From Candidatus Poribacteria bacterium (GTDB lineage Bacteria > Poribacteria > WGA-4E > WGA-3G): a stretch of 64,000 nt of DNA. A program made the position numbers and the translations under genes. The DNA is taken from positions 1 to 64,000 of the forward strand of contig JAJECK010000130.1 in the NCBI GenBank assembly GCA_022822085.1, given 5' to 3'. A model generated the notes under the pieces. It saw only the letters and a list, made by a program, of their open reading frames with translations, ran no database searches and was not told where the DNA came from. Shown here one piece after another: positions 8,007 through 17,212 of the stretch (positions are counted from its first letter, which is position 1; the number at the start of each line of letters is the position of its first letter).

Positions 8007-9410
8007 ATGACATATTCAAATAAAACACAAAAGACCGTATCAATCCTTATATTTCTAAGTATATTACTTATTACGATCCCATTCGATAGTTTAGCAGACG
8101 AAAGACCACCTACATTAACCGGACGCCTCATCAACGAAAATGGTGAACCCATTGTAGATTCAACTGTGATCCTTCTCTATGTAAAACTACGTAATTATGG
8201 TGGTTTGGACCCTCTATACGACAGGTCTTTATACCCCTTTTTAAGACAGCATTTTGCAAGACATAGAAACGATATGGAAAATCCACTCCCAGATGAGCAA
8301 GTGTTACGTGAACATCCGCCATATCAAACATCAGTAAAGGATGAAGATGGTAACTTTGTAATTACAGGAATTGTACCAGGAATCGTCCAATTATTGGTTA
8401 TCCCAGATGAACGTCTTGAACAAGAAACTCCTCCTGAAAATCCTGAACAACAAAGACATATCCCGTTACCAGAAATTTATGCAATTAAGTTTGGAAAGGT
8501 GCAGTTTTATCCGCATCCATTCCCATTTTCTCCTGAAACGGGTGCAGTCACATTTACCATAAAGCCTGGTGCAAACATCTCAGATGTTGAAGTAATCATG
8601 AAATCAGAGGGTGGAAAACATCAGAAAATACACGGTAGAATAGAATTCAAGAACGGACAACCACTCATAAATAAATCGGTTAAACTCAACATACATCAAC
8701 TTGATATGGATGGTGCAAACGGATCAGCTGCTGATTTATCTCTTCAAACAGATACTAACGGAGATTTTGAGCTCTCTGTACACAATTACGGAATACATGC
8801 ATTGGAACTTGACTATATGGGACTGTCAGCTATTTCGGATCTGTTCATCGTAAATGACAGAGAACTTTATAAGGGGCTGGTCTTGACTCTAAATGGTGAT
8901 CCATCTGACATTTCAGTTTCAAAAAAGAAGTATATCAATGATTACTATGTGAATTATGCAAACATAGTCAACTTCCCAAACGTATGGGTAATCAATCCAG
9001 AAAATGGACATGCCTACAAAGCAATAAGGTGTGATGGCTCAAGAAACGATGCTGCAGCGAAAGCAGAGGCAGAAGATGCACATCTTGTTGCCATCACAAG
9101 TGAGGATGAACAGGTATGGCTTGACGTTGTATATGAAGGTATGGAGTATTGGATTGGACTAAAATATGATATGGATGAAAGTAGATGGGAATGGGACACA
9201 GGTGAACCATTCTCATACATGAACTGGGATATGAGCGACATTTCCACACCCGGCTTTGCAGTACCTCCCGGTATTCCTATCGATACGAATAATTTTGTCA
9301 TCAAGCAAAGAAAAGGAAAGTGGGAAAGAGTCCCTGCCAGATCAACAACACAAATGGCTGTCATAGAAAAAGATAAGTTCCAAACAAAATCTGTTACAAA
9401 TGGAAAGTAA
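8007..9410 (+). CDS. Secreted carboxypeptidase-regulatory-like / C-type-lectin-like protein (tandem paralogue)
   Basis: The 467 residues begin with a signal peptide ending near DSLADE. A first regulatory-like sandwich (LTGRLINENGEPIVDS, continuing to GNFVITGIVPG) and a second one (IHGRIEFKNGQPLINKSV) follow. The C-terminal lectin-like domain from about residue 315 carries VWVINPENGHAYK, YWIGLKYD, WEWDTGEPFSYMNW and a terminal AVIEKD. As in the upstream paralogue, the cysteines of classical C-type lectins are largely absent. AAGGAG precedes the ATG. The two genes are 32 bases apart, clearly a tandem duplication with strong divergence outside the lectin domain. Confidence 0.82.
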   Translation: MTYSNKTQKTVSILIFLSILLITIPFDSLADERPPTLTGRLINENGEPIVDSTVILLYVKLRNYGGLDPLYDRSLYPFLRQHFARHRNDMENPLPDEQVLREHPPYQTSVKDEDGNFVITGIVPGIVQLLVIPDERLEQETPPENPEQQRHIPLPEIYAIKFGKVQFYPHPFPFSPETGAVTFTIKPGANISDVEVIMKSEGGKHQKIHGRIEFKNGQPLINKSVKLNIHQLDMDGANGSAADLSLQTDTNGDFELSVHNYGIHALELDYMGLSAISDLFIVNDRELYKGLVLTLNGDPSDISVSKKKYINDYYVNYANIVNFPNVWVINPENGHAYKAIRCDGSRNDAAAKAEAEDAHLVAITSEDEQVWLDVVYEGMEYWIGLKYDMDESRWEWDTGEPFSYMNWDMSDISTPGFAVPPGIPIDTNNFVIKQRKGKWERVPARSTTQMAVIEKDKFQTKSVTNGK

Positions 9411-9432
9411 GATTTACAAGTTAATTTGATTT

Positions 9433-11262
9433 ATGATGTCTAAATATACTCAACTAAGTCAACATCTATACATCCATCACGGACATATCAACACAGGTGT
9501 CCTCTGTGATGAAAACCGCGCGCTACTCATCGATCCGAGTGGAATTTCTCTCCAATCTACTCTTAACGAATTAGGTATTACCGAGATAGATCATATATTA
9601 TTTACCCATCACCATCGAGATAGTACATCCGGATTTCCTCTACCAAAGAATGTACGAGTAGGTGTTCCAACCGCTGAAGAACAGTGGTTCACAGATGTCG
9701 AAACCTTTTGGAATGACCCAAAATACAGATGGCATCTCTATAACTGTCATCCCCATAATCTCATGCTTGCAGAATCTATTCTTGTATCAGACACATACTC
9801 TGAAGGATCACAGATTAACTGGGGGGCAGCCACAATATCAGTTCTTGAAACGCCTGGACATACCGATGGCAGTATTACCTATCTTGTTGACGTTGATGAC
9901 AAACGATTTGCTTTCACAGGCGATCTCATTTATGATGAAGGAAAAATATGGGAGCTTTATAGTCTTCAAAAAGGACAACAAACAACCGATTATCACGGAT
10001 TTCTTGGGGCACGAGATGAACTCCGAGAGAGTTTAGAAAAAGTGCGTCAATCGTCTTCAGACGCACTTATCCCGACACACGGTGTGGTCATGAATAATCC
10101 TGATACTGCAATTGACAAACTCTTTGACAAAATAGATTATTGCTACGATAAATACGTGTCAATATCCGCACTACGCCATTATTTTCCAAATCTCTTTACC
10201 GAATTTGAGGGACGGTCTGATCACATGCCTATCCGACAAGGCAAACCACCACCCGATTTTTTACGTCACTTCGGCACTACATGGATAATCATATCTGAAA
10301 GCAAAGAAGCATTTGTCATGGACTGTGGCTCACCGAACATAATAATACAGATACAGCAGTTACAGGAAGATGAGGAAATTTCCAATGTTACCCAGTTTTG
10401 GGTAACCCACTACCATGACGATCATGTCAATGCTATCCCAGAATTTCAGGAAACCTTCCCTTGTGAAACTATCACTGACACAGTTGTTGCTGACGTAATT
10501 ACAAATCCGAAAGCATATAGACTACCATGTATTTCTCCTGCAGTTACACGCATAGATCGTGCCACGACTGATGGAGATGTATGGACTTGGAATGAATTTA
10601 CTATGACTGCGTCCCATTTCCCAGGACAAACCTATTATCATGGCGGTCTACTCGTTGAGGGACGTGGAGTGCGGATGTTCTTTGCAGGAGATTCATTCAC
10701 GATGGCAGGAATTGATGACTACTGTGCTGGTAATCGCAACTTATTGGGGGATGGTGTGGGTTACAATCAGTGTCTTACACTTATTCAAGAATTAAATCCC
10801 ACTCACATTTTCAATTGCCATGTGGATCCTGCGTTTGATTTTTCTGACGAAGAGATTACTTTTATGTTAGGGACACTGGAAGAACGAGAGAAATGTTATA
10901 CTGACCTAATTCCTTGGGACCATGCTAATTACGGTATGGATGAACAGTGGATTAGGTGTCATCCGTATGAACAGGAAGTAACATGTGGCAATACAGTTCA
11001 TATAAGTGTTGAGATAACAAACCATTCTGATCAACCGAGCAAAGCGATGGCAAGACCGATTCTTCCTACATCATGGAAAGAAGATATTGACACAATTGAA
11101 ACAACTATTCCTTCGAAATCTAATGGAAATATCCAATTTTCTATTCAAATTCCTCAACAATGTGATAAAATAGGTAGAATAGTAGTACCTTTTGACATAA
11201 TATATAACGACATACCGTTAGGGCAATTTCGTGAAGCGATCTTTGTTATCAATGAAGGATAG
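9433..11262 (+). CDS. Protein with two metallo-beta-lactamase-fold domains and a C-terminal beta-sandwich
   Basis: This 609-residue cytoplasmic-looking protein contains two metallo-beta-lactamase units. The first has THHHRDS at residues 58-64, where the final His of the canonical HxHxDH is Ser64, together with ETPGHTDGS and FTGDL. The second has a full canonical site THYHDDH (residues 325-331) and FFAGDS. The last roughly 100 residues look like an Ig-like or NEW3-type beta-sandwich (VHISVEITNHSDQPSKA). MBL-fold enzymes hydrolyse esters, thioesters, lactones or phosphodiesters using two metals; the substrate here is unknown. The VOC gene begins 4 bases after the stop, so the two are translationally linked. 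Confidence 0.85.
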   Translation: MMSKYTQLSQHLYIHHGHINTGVLCDENRALLIDPSGISLQSTLNELGITEIDHILFTHHHRDSTSGFPLPKNVRVGVPTAEEQWFTDVETFWNDPKYRWHLYNCHPHNLMLAESILVSDTYSEGSQINWGAATISVLETPGHTDGSITYLVDVDDKRFAFTGDLIYDEGKIWELYSLQKGQQTTDYHGFLGARDELRESLEKVRQSSSDALIPTHGVVMNNPDTAIDKLFDKIDYCYDKYVSISALRHYFPNLFTEFEGRSDHMPIRQGKPPPDFLRHFGTTWIIISESKEAFVMDCGSPNIIIQIQQLQEDEEISNVTQFWVTHYHDDHVNAIPEFQETFPCETITDTVVADVITNPKAYRLPCISPAVTRIDRATTDGDVWTWNEFTMTASHFPGQTYYHGGLLVEGRGVRMFFAGDSFTMAGIDDYCAGNRNLLGDGVGYNQCLTLIQELNPTHIFNCHVDPAFDFSDEEITFMLGTLEEREKCYTDLIPWDHANYGMDEQWIRCHPYEQEVTCGNTVHISVEITNHSDQPSKAMARPILPTSWKEDIDTIETTIPSKSNGNIQFSIQIPQQCDKIGRIVVPFDIIYNDIPLGQFREAIFVINEG

Positions 11263-11266
11263 ATCA

Positions 11267-11686
11267 ATGCTAAAGTTATCACACCCGATAGTAGATGTAG
11301 CAATAACATGTAGTAATTTTGAGAAGTCATTAGACTTCTATCATAACAAGCTCGGTTTTGAGATTGTGTTGGATTTGGATATTCCTGCTGATCTTGCACA
11401 GGATGTAGGTCTTGCACCAACAGGATTTCGGCAAGTGCGTCTAAAAGCAGGTAACACCCTGATCAAACTCATGGATATTGAAGACGCTCCGCCAACACCA
11501 TCCGACCAGTTTTCAGCAGGTGTCCGATGGCTGACATTCATTGTTGATGACATTCAAGGAACTGTGGAAAACTTAAAACAGAACGGTGTTGAATTTCTCT
11601 CAGAACCAATTAGTGCACCAGATGCAGCGGGTGTAGTCTGTGCGAAAGACCCTGATGGTATACTGATTGAACTTGTGCAGATTTGA
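11267..11686 (+). CDS. VOC/glyoxalase-family protein
   Basis: A 139-residue protein with two beta-alpha-beta-beta-beta modules of the vicinal oxygen chelate fold: HPIVDVAITCSNFEKSLDFY at the N-terminus and GVRWLTFIVDDIQGTVENL in the second half, closing AKDPDGILIELVQI. The terminal Glu is a standard metal ligand in this family. Members include glyoxalase I, extradiol dioxygenases and epimerases, and the exact reaction cannot be read here. The ATG at 11267 follows an AAGGA that overlaps the end of the upstream gene; starts further upstream would overlap the MBL frame and lack such a site. The dioxygenase gene follows within 8 bases. Confidence 0.85.
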   Translation: MLKLSHPIVDVAITCSNFEKSLDFYHNKLGFEIVLDLDIPADLAQDVGLAPTGFRQVRLKAGNTLIKLMDIEDAPPTPSDQFSAGVRWLTFIVDDIQGTVENLKQNGVEFLSEPISAPDAAGVVCAKDPDGILIELVQI

Positions 11687-11694
11687 AAGGAATT

Positions 11695-12567
11695 ATGAAT
11701 AAATTAACTGACTCTCAGAAACATGATTTTAACGAGCAAGGTTATCTGTTAATTGAAGATGCACTAACATCTGATGACTTAAACCCACTAATAATGGAGT
11801 TTGAAGAAATTGTAGGGACAGGTGCATCACAACTCTATAAAGATGGAGACATAGATTCTGAATACAAATCAGAAGGTTTTGACACACGTTTAGCAAAAAT
11901 TACTGAACAATCACCACTTGTATTCCAAAAGGTGTTCAGTGGTGCGCACACAGGTCCCGCGCTTTTTCATCTACTTATCAATTCAAAACTACTTGACATT
12001 GCAGAGTCACTCGTCGGACCTGAGATAATGTGCCATCCAGCATACCGTGTTCGACCAAAACTACCAGAACACGACAGAACTTTAGTTCCGTGGCACCAAG
12101 ACGCTGGTTATATGGAACCAAAATGTGATTCCGTTTTACAACTCACAATCTGGATTCCTCTGATAGACGCTACCATTGAAAACGGTTGCCTCGAAGTAAT
12201 TCCACATGCACATCGCGACGGTGTATTCAGACACCGCCACTCTGAAAAGTTCTATCTTGAAATCCCTGATGATGCTTTGCCAGATGTTGAACCAGTAGTT
12301 GTCCCTGTTAAGTTTGGCAGTGTCCTTCTATTTACAAATCTCACGCCGCACCGATCCATTCCAAATGTAAGCAATCAGGTGCGGTGGAGTGTTGATTCAC
12401 GCTATCAGGACGCTGCTAAACCGACTGGATATCAACCCGAAGCAGGATTCCTTGCCAGAAGTAAAAAACAACCCAATGATGTTGTCAAGACTCCAGAAGA
12501 TTTTAAGCGAATTCGTGAAGAACATCAACCCGGTCCAGGACCAAATCGGTGGGGAAAGAAGGAGTAG
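11695..12567 (+). CDS. Phytanoyl-CoA dioxygenase (PhyH) family Fe(II)/2-oxoglutarate oxygenase
   Basis: This 290-residue enzyme starts with the family opening FNEQGYLLIEDALTSDDL. The iron-binding triad is His134-x-Asp136 (WHQD) and His219 (TPHRS), and Arg230 (VRWSVDSRYQ) is placed to bind 2-oxoglutarate. Segments such as LQLTIWIPLIDATIENGCL are standard for PhyH. The substrate may be a lipid, an osmolyte or a natural product; the family is greatly expanded in poribacterial genomes. The ATG at 11695 has AAAGGA upstream; a TTG at 11683 overlaps the VOC stop codon and is less likely. It forms a tight MBL-VOC-PhyH unit with the two preceding genes. Confidence 0.92.
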   Translation: MNKLTDSQKHDFNEQGYLLIEDALTSDDLNPLIMEFEEIVGTGASQLYKDGDIDSEYKSEGFDTRLAKITEQSPLVFQKVFSGAHTGPALFHLLINSKLLDIAESLVGPEIMCHPAYRVRPKLPEHDRTLVPWHQDAGYMEPKCDSVLQLTIWIPLIDATIENGCLEVIPHAHRDGVFRHRHSEKFYLEIPDDALPDVEPVVVPVKFGSVLLFTNLTPHRSIPNVSNQVRWSVDSRYQDAAKPTGYQPEAGFLARSKKQPNDVVKTPEDFKRIREEHQPGPGPNRWGKKE

Positions 12568-12591
12568 ACTATCACCTTAAAGGATTTAACT

Positions 12592-13785
12592 ATGGATAAA
12601 CGTCCAAAAATTGCAGCGATAGCAACCATATACCATAAATATTCACACGCACAACATATTGTTGATAGGTTTTTAGAAGGATATGGCTGGAATAGCAGAC
12701 ATCACTATCCACCAATGGATCTTGTCTCGCTATATGTTGAGCAAGTCAGGGACAACGACCTAAGTAAAGACAGATTGGAACGGTTTCCAACCATGAAGGG
12801 ATATCCGACAATTGCGGAAGCACTCACTCTCGGTGGCGAAGAATTAGCTGTTGATGGTGTGGTACTTATCGGAGAACACGGTGAATATCCGAGCAACGAG
12901 AAAGGACAACGCCTCTATCCACGATATGAACATTTCATGCAAATGGTGGAGGTATTTGAAAAAAGTGGACGTGGCGTGCCTATATTTAACGACAAACACC
13001 TATCCTGGAACTGGGGGTGGGCACGGGAGATGTATGACATCTCTCAGTCAATGGATTTTGCTTTCATGGCAGGTTCTTCACTACCCGTTACATGGCGAAC
13101 GCCATCTATAGACATGCCTCTTGGAACTTCTGTATCAGAAGCAGTGTGTGTTGCTTATGGTGGCGTAGACAGTTATGACTTCCACGCATTAGAAACTTTA
13201 CAATGTATGGTAGAACGGCGGAAAGGTGGTGAGTGTGGTGTCCAATGGTTGCAAGCATACCGTGGTGATGAATTTTGGAATGCACATCACGAAAAACTAT
13301 GGTCACGCGAACTTTTTGAATCCGCATTGTGTCGGAGTCATACACTTACACCCTCACGACCAGGTTTTAACAATCCATTTCCAACTATAGACGAAATGAA
13401 AGAGATTGTCCAGGATCCGATAGCATACCAATATGAACATCTTGATGGACTCAAATCAACAATGATTTTGATGAACGGATTAGTGCAGGATTTCAACTTC
13501 GCTGCCTATATCGGATCAGACAACGAAGTCCTGTCAACGCAAATGTATCTCCCAATGCCTCCTGCACGGACAAGTTTAGCAAACTTCTTCTCTCCACTTG
13601 TGAACAATATAGAAAAGATGTTTCTGACAGGAGAACCGACATACCCAGTTGAACGCACTCTACTAACTACAGGACTTGTTGCCGTTGGTGTTGATAGTCT
13701 CCATGATGGTAGCACAAAACAGGAGACACCACATCTGGACATCACCTATCAACCCGCCAAAGAATCAACTTTCTGGAGGACATAG
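12592..13785 (+). CDS. Conserved protein of unknown function (paralogue of the 15942 gene)
   Basis: The 397 residues have no signal peptide and match no family I can name with confidence. Conserved blocks shared with the paralogue at 15942-17117 are VLIGEHGEY, IFNDKHLSW, AGSSLPVTWR, DFHALETLQCMVERRKGGE and, near the end, YPVERTLLTTG and ETPHLDITY. The beginning (KIAAIATIYHKYSHAQHIVDRFL) looks like a first strand followed by a helix of a Rossmann-type domain, so a Gfo/Idh/MocA-like oxidoreductase or a periplasmic-binding-like fold is possible but unproven. It follows the PhyH gene by 24 bases and may belong to the same catabolic unit. Confidence 0.75.
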   Translation: MDKRPKIAAIATIYHKYSHAQHIVDRFLEGYGWNSRHHYPPMDLVSLYVEQVRDNDLSKDRLERFPTMKGYPTIAEALTLGGEELAVDGVVLIGEHGEYPSNEKGQRLYPRYEHFMQMVEVFEKSGRGVPIFNDKHLSWNWGWAREMYDISQSMDFAFMAGSSLPVTWRTPSIDMPLGTSVSEAVCVAYGGVDSYDFHALETLQCMVERRKGGECGVQWLQAYRGDEFWNAHHEKLWSRELFESALCRSHTLTPSRPGFNNPFPTIDEMKEIVQDPIAYQYEHLDGLKSTMILMNGLVQDFNFAAYIGSDNEVLSTQMYLPMPPARTSLANFFSPLVNNIEKMFLTGEPTYPVERTLLTTGLVAVGVDSLHDGSTKQETPHLDITYQPAKESTFWRT

Positions 13786-13806
13786 AATTCCAACATTGAG
13801 ATATTT

Positions 13807-15894
13807 ATGAAAAAACGATCTGTTCTTTGTTTTTTATTATTGCTATGCATTCTGTCAAATACTCAGTCAATACTTTGGGCTGACCAAGATCCATCCCAAT
13901 GGCATTTACCTGAAGGCGCGATTGCCCGCCTCGGAAAAAGTCCTATAAATGATTTTGCGTTTTCACCGGATGGAAGCCATTTAGCCGTATTAAGCGACGT
14001 AGGCGTTTGGATTTATGACGCATTAACCGGAACCGAAAAAGCACTTCTTATAGAACATTCCGGCAAAGCATTTTATAATATTGTTTTTAGTCCGGATGGA
14101 CACAATCTCATCGTATTCGGGGGTGGACAGAAAGCTCAACTATGGGATATTGGAACACAAATGCTTAAAGGCACACTGGATGGATATAGTCAATGGCCAT
14201 CAGATGTGGCTTTTAGTCCAGATGGACATACCTTAGCTATAGCTGATACGAATCAGACAACACAGCTATGGGATGTGTCAACGATGACTCTCAAATCCAC
14301 ACTTGAAGATAGCACTGATGCTCCCGGTCATGAAGGGATGGAGTACTTCAGTATCGCTTACAGTCCTAACGGGGACACATTTGCTATTGGTGCTGAAGAC
14401 GGAACCATACGACTCTGGGATACTTCAACAGCTACACTTAAGCATACACTCATTGGCAACATTACATCGGCAAGAAATTTTTCGTTCAGTCCAGATGGAA
14501 ACACAATTGCTACATGGGGTTTCTCTGAAACGGTATGGCTTTGGGATACCGAAACAGGCACGCACAAATACACAATTGAACATACCTACGCTCTTAGAGA
14601 TATAAATAAAAGCATAGCATTCAGTCCAGACGGAAGGACAATCGCTATATTGGGGATGAGCGGTTTATTATTATTTGATACCGTAACAGGTGAACGTAGA
14701 TATGAATTTAAACACAGGACTGCCCTGAAAAACTTCGCGTTCAGTCCTGATGGAAAGACACTTGCGACTGTGTATGCTCCGGAAAATAAAGTCTCAAAAG
14801 TCTTGCTATGGGATACATCATCATATCAACACAAACATACGCTTGAACACACTGACTTGGTTGATAGTATAACATTTAGTTCAGATGGAAAGACACTCAC
14901 TACAGCAAGTGCAAATAATACGGTTCAGACATGGAATGCCAGAACAGGGGCACACATATATACAATTGAACACACCGGACCAGTTGTAGGTGTAATGTAT
15001 AGTCCTCATAAACGCAATATTCTCACTACAGTGCATAGCGATAAGACTGTACGAGTGTGGAATACCGAAACACGAACATCCGAATCCAGTTTTAGACTTA
15101 CAGAACACACCAAAGATATTAGTAGCGCAGCATTTAGTCCTGATGGACAGAAACTCGCTACAGCAAGTCAAGATAATGTGCTGCTCTGGGATATCTCTGC
15201 GTGGATATTCAAAAAGAAATTAATGAAGTCCAATTACAGAGAGGGGCCCTCAATCGGCGGCTTTAGTCCTGATGGAGAGTCACTTGCTGTGATCAAGGCA
15301 AGTAGTGATGTTTATTTGTTCTGGATGTCACCCGAGAGAGTCAATAAAAGGTTCAAAGAAGTCAACGCACTCACCGGAGGGAATACAGAATGGTTCAAAA
15401 ATGTTGCGTATAGTCCCGATGGAAGGACAATCGCTATTCAAATGGATACAGGAATAGTAATGTGTGATGCTGAAACAGCAAAGATAAAGTATACGTTCCA
15501 ACCGATTGGAGGCAATAACCGATTAGAAGGTGTATTATATAGTCCTGATGGAAATACAATCGCTACAACATCGGATGGAAAAGTACAGCTCTGGGATATC
15601 CAATCACAGTCACTCATGTGCACACTTTCTGAAAAATGGGTAGGTGTTCCGTCCGCATTTAGTCCAGATGGGGACACAATCGCAACAAAAACAAAGAGTG
15701 ATTGGGAACCGACAGTCCGACTTTGGGATTCCACAACAGGAATACTTGAGAATACACTTACCGGACACTCTAATAAAATAAATAGTGTTACTTATAGTCA
15801 GGATGGAAACACGCTTGTTACAGCAAGTCAAGATGGCACAGTGCTTTTATGGTACCTTACTTCACAACAGCAAAACTCAAACAAGGAGGATTGA
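13807..15894 (+). CDS. Secreted WD40-repeat protein
   Basis: A 695-residue protein with a signal peptide (residues 1-26, ending ILWADQ), the family signature LPEGAIARLGKSPI, then 14-15 WD40 blades marked by FSPDGxT and LWDT motifs (IRLWDTS, VWLWDTE, VQLWDIQ, VRLWDST). The layout matches the two WD40 proteins at the left end. It starts 21 bases after one unknown-function gene and ends 47 bases before that gene's paralogue, so it lies between the two members of a duplicated pair. There is no enzymatic domain. It is likely exported to the periplasm or cell surface. Confidence 0.88.
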   Translation: MKKRSVLCFLLLLCILSNTQSILWADQDPSQWHLPEGAIARLGKSPINDFAFSPDGSHLAVLSDVGVWIYDALTGTEKALLIEHSGKAFYNIVFSPDGHNLIVFGGGQKAQLWDIGTQMLKGTLDGYSQWPSDVAFSPDGHTLAIADTNQTTQLWDVSTMTLKSTLEDSTDAPGHEGMEYFSIAYSPNGDTFAIGAEDGTIRLWDTSTATLKHTLIGNITSARNFSFSPDGNTIATWGFSETVWLWDTETGTHKYTIEHTYALRDINKSIAFSPDGRTIAILGMSGLLLFDTVTGERRYEFKHRTALKNFAFSPDGKTLATVYAPENKVSKVLLWDTSSYQHKHTLEHTDLVDSITFSSDGKTLTTASANNTVQTWNARTGAHIYTIEHTGPVVGVMYSPHKRNILTTVHSDKTVRVWNTETRTSESSFRLTEHTKDISSAAFSPDGQKLATASQDNVLLWDISAWIFKKKLMKSNYREGPSIGGFSPDGESLAVIKASSDVYLFWMSPERVNKRFKEVNALTGGNTEWFKNVAYSPDGRTIAIQMDTGIVMCDAETAKIKYTFQPIGGNNRLEGVLYSPDGNTIATTSDGKVQLWDIQSQSLMCTLSEKWVGVPSAFSPDGDTIATKTKSDWEPTVRLWDSTTGILENTLTGHSNKINSVTYSQDGNTLVTASQDGTVLLWYLTSQQQNSNKED

Positions 15895-15941
15895 GTCGTT
15901 CTTCTATAGAAACTCCTTTACCACTCAATACATAACAAATT

Positions 15942-17117
15942 ATGAAACGAATTGCAGTTATAACAACAATCTATCGTTACCTAACGCATGCACAACACTT
16001 TGCCGATAGATTCTTAGTCGGATATCCAAAGGAAGGAAAATGGCACCGTCCAGACATGAAAGTCGTATCCCTATATGTTGACCAGAAGCCTGAAGGTGAA
16101 CAAAGCGAAGACCGCGCAAGAGAATTCGGTTTTTCTGTTTATCCAACCATAGCAGAAGCACTCCGATGTGGAGGTGATAAAATTGATGTGGATGCTGTGC
16201 TGCTAATTGGAGAACATGGACAATACCTTACTAATGAAATGAGACAAGTTTTATATCCTCGATATGAGTTTTTCAAAGAATGTGTGAAGGTTTTTGAAGA
16301 GGATGGTCATGCAGTTCCAATATTCAACGACAAACACCTATCCTATAGTTTTGAAAAGGCTAAGGAGATGGTAGATGATGGACACCGGCTCGGATTCGGA
16401 TTACTTGCTGGTTCTTCACTACCTGTCACATGGCGATTGCCTGATGTGGAATTACCTTTGGAAAGTGACCTTGAAGAAGCACTCATGGTGGGTGTTGGCG
16501 GCTCAGATCCAATGGATTATCATGCTTTGGAAGCCATGCAATGTATGGTTGAACGGCGAAAAGGTGGAGAGACTGGAGTTACTGCTGTGCAGTTAATTGA
16601 TGGTGATGAAGTTTGGGATGCAGGAGAGAATGGTCGTTGGTCGCTGGAGCTGCTTGAGGCGGCTCTCTCCCGTAGTGATACGCCTTGTGGATTAACAGAT
16701 GAAGATGGAAGAACACAAAATCTCATCGGAACAGGAGAATTGCAACGACTGGTCGATAATCCATCTGCATATTTTATTGAATACAAGAATGGTTTAAAAG
16801 CCACGCTATTGATGCTTAACGGAGCAGTTCGCGATTACTGTTTTGCAGGAAAACTCAAGGACGAACCTACACCCATATCAACACAATTCTTCTTAACACC
16901 TGTTCCGAATGTCACCTATTCTGCATGTCTTGTATCCAAAATTGAGGAGCTTTTTGAAAGTGGTGTTGCACCATATCCTGCTGAACGCACATTATTGGTC
17001 AGTGGCACATTAGAGAGTTGTTTAACCTCACGACATCAGGGTAATGTCCGTTTAGAAACACCACATCTAAATGTCGAATATCAAGCCCCCGCAGAACCAC
17101 AGCACGCACATCAATGA
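15942..17117 (+). CDS. Conserved protein of unknown function (paralogue of the 12592 gene)
   Basis: The 391 residues align along their whole length with the product of 12592-13785: RIAVITTIYRYLTHAQHFADR, LLIGEHGQY, IFNDKHLSY, LAGSSLPVTWR, DYHALEAMQCMVERRKGGE, YPAERTLLVSG and ETPHLNVEY are all kept. The strongly conserved, charged blocks suggest an enzyme active site shared by both copies, with HGxY, NDKHLS and the ERRKGGE loop the most likely functional positions. No signal peptide is present. There is no clear ribosome site before the ATG. Function unknown. Confidence 0.75.
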   Translation: MKRIAVITTIYRYLTHAQHFADRFLVGYPKEGKWHRPDMKVVSLYVDQKPEGEQSEDRAREFGFSVYPTIAEALRCGGDKIDVDAVLLIGEHGQYLTNEMRQVLYPRYEFFKECVKVFEEDGHAVPIFNDKHLSYSFEKAKEMVDDGHRLGFGLLAGSSLPVTWRLPDVELPLESDLEEALMVGVGGSDPMDYHALEAMQCMVERRKGGETGVTAVQLIDGDEVWDAGENGRWSLELLEAALSRSDTPCGLTDEDGRTQNLIGTGELQRLVDNPSAYFIEYKNGLKATLLMLNGAVRDYCFAGKLKDEPTPISTQFFLTPVPNVTYSACLVSKIEELFESGVAPYPAERTLLVSGTLESCLTSRHQGNVRLETPHLNVEYQAPAEPQHAHQ

Positions 17118-17212
17118 ACTTATACATTAGACAGTAGAATCACCAAATCAGTTTTTTGTTCTATGAAAGTTAATTTAACATCTAATCTAACTATTTCATC
17201 AATAGAATCAAA

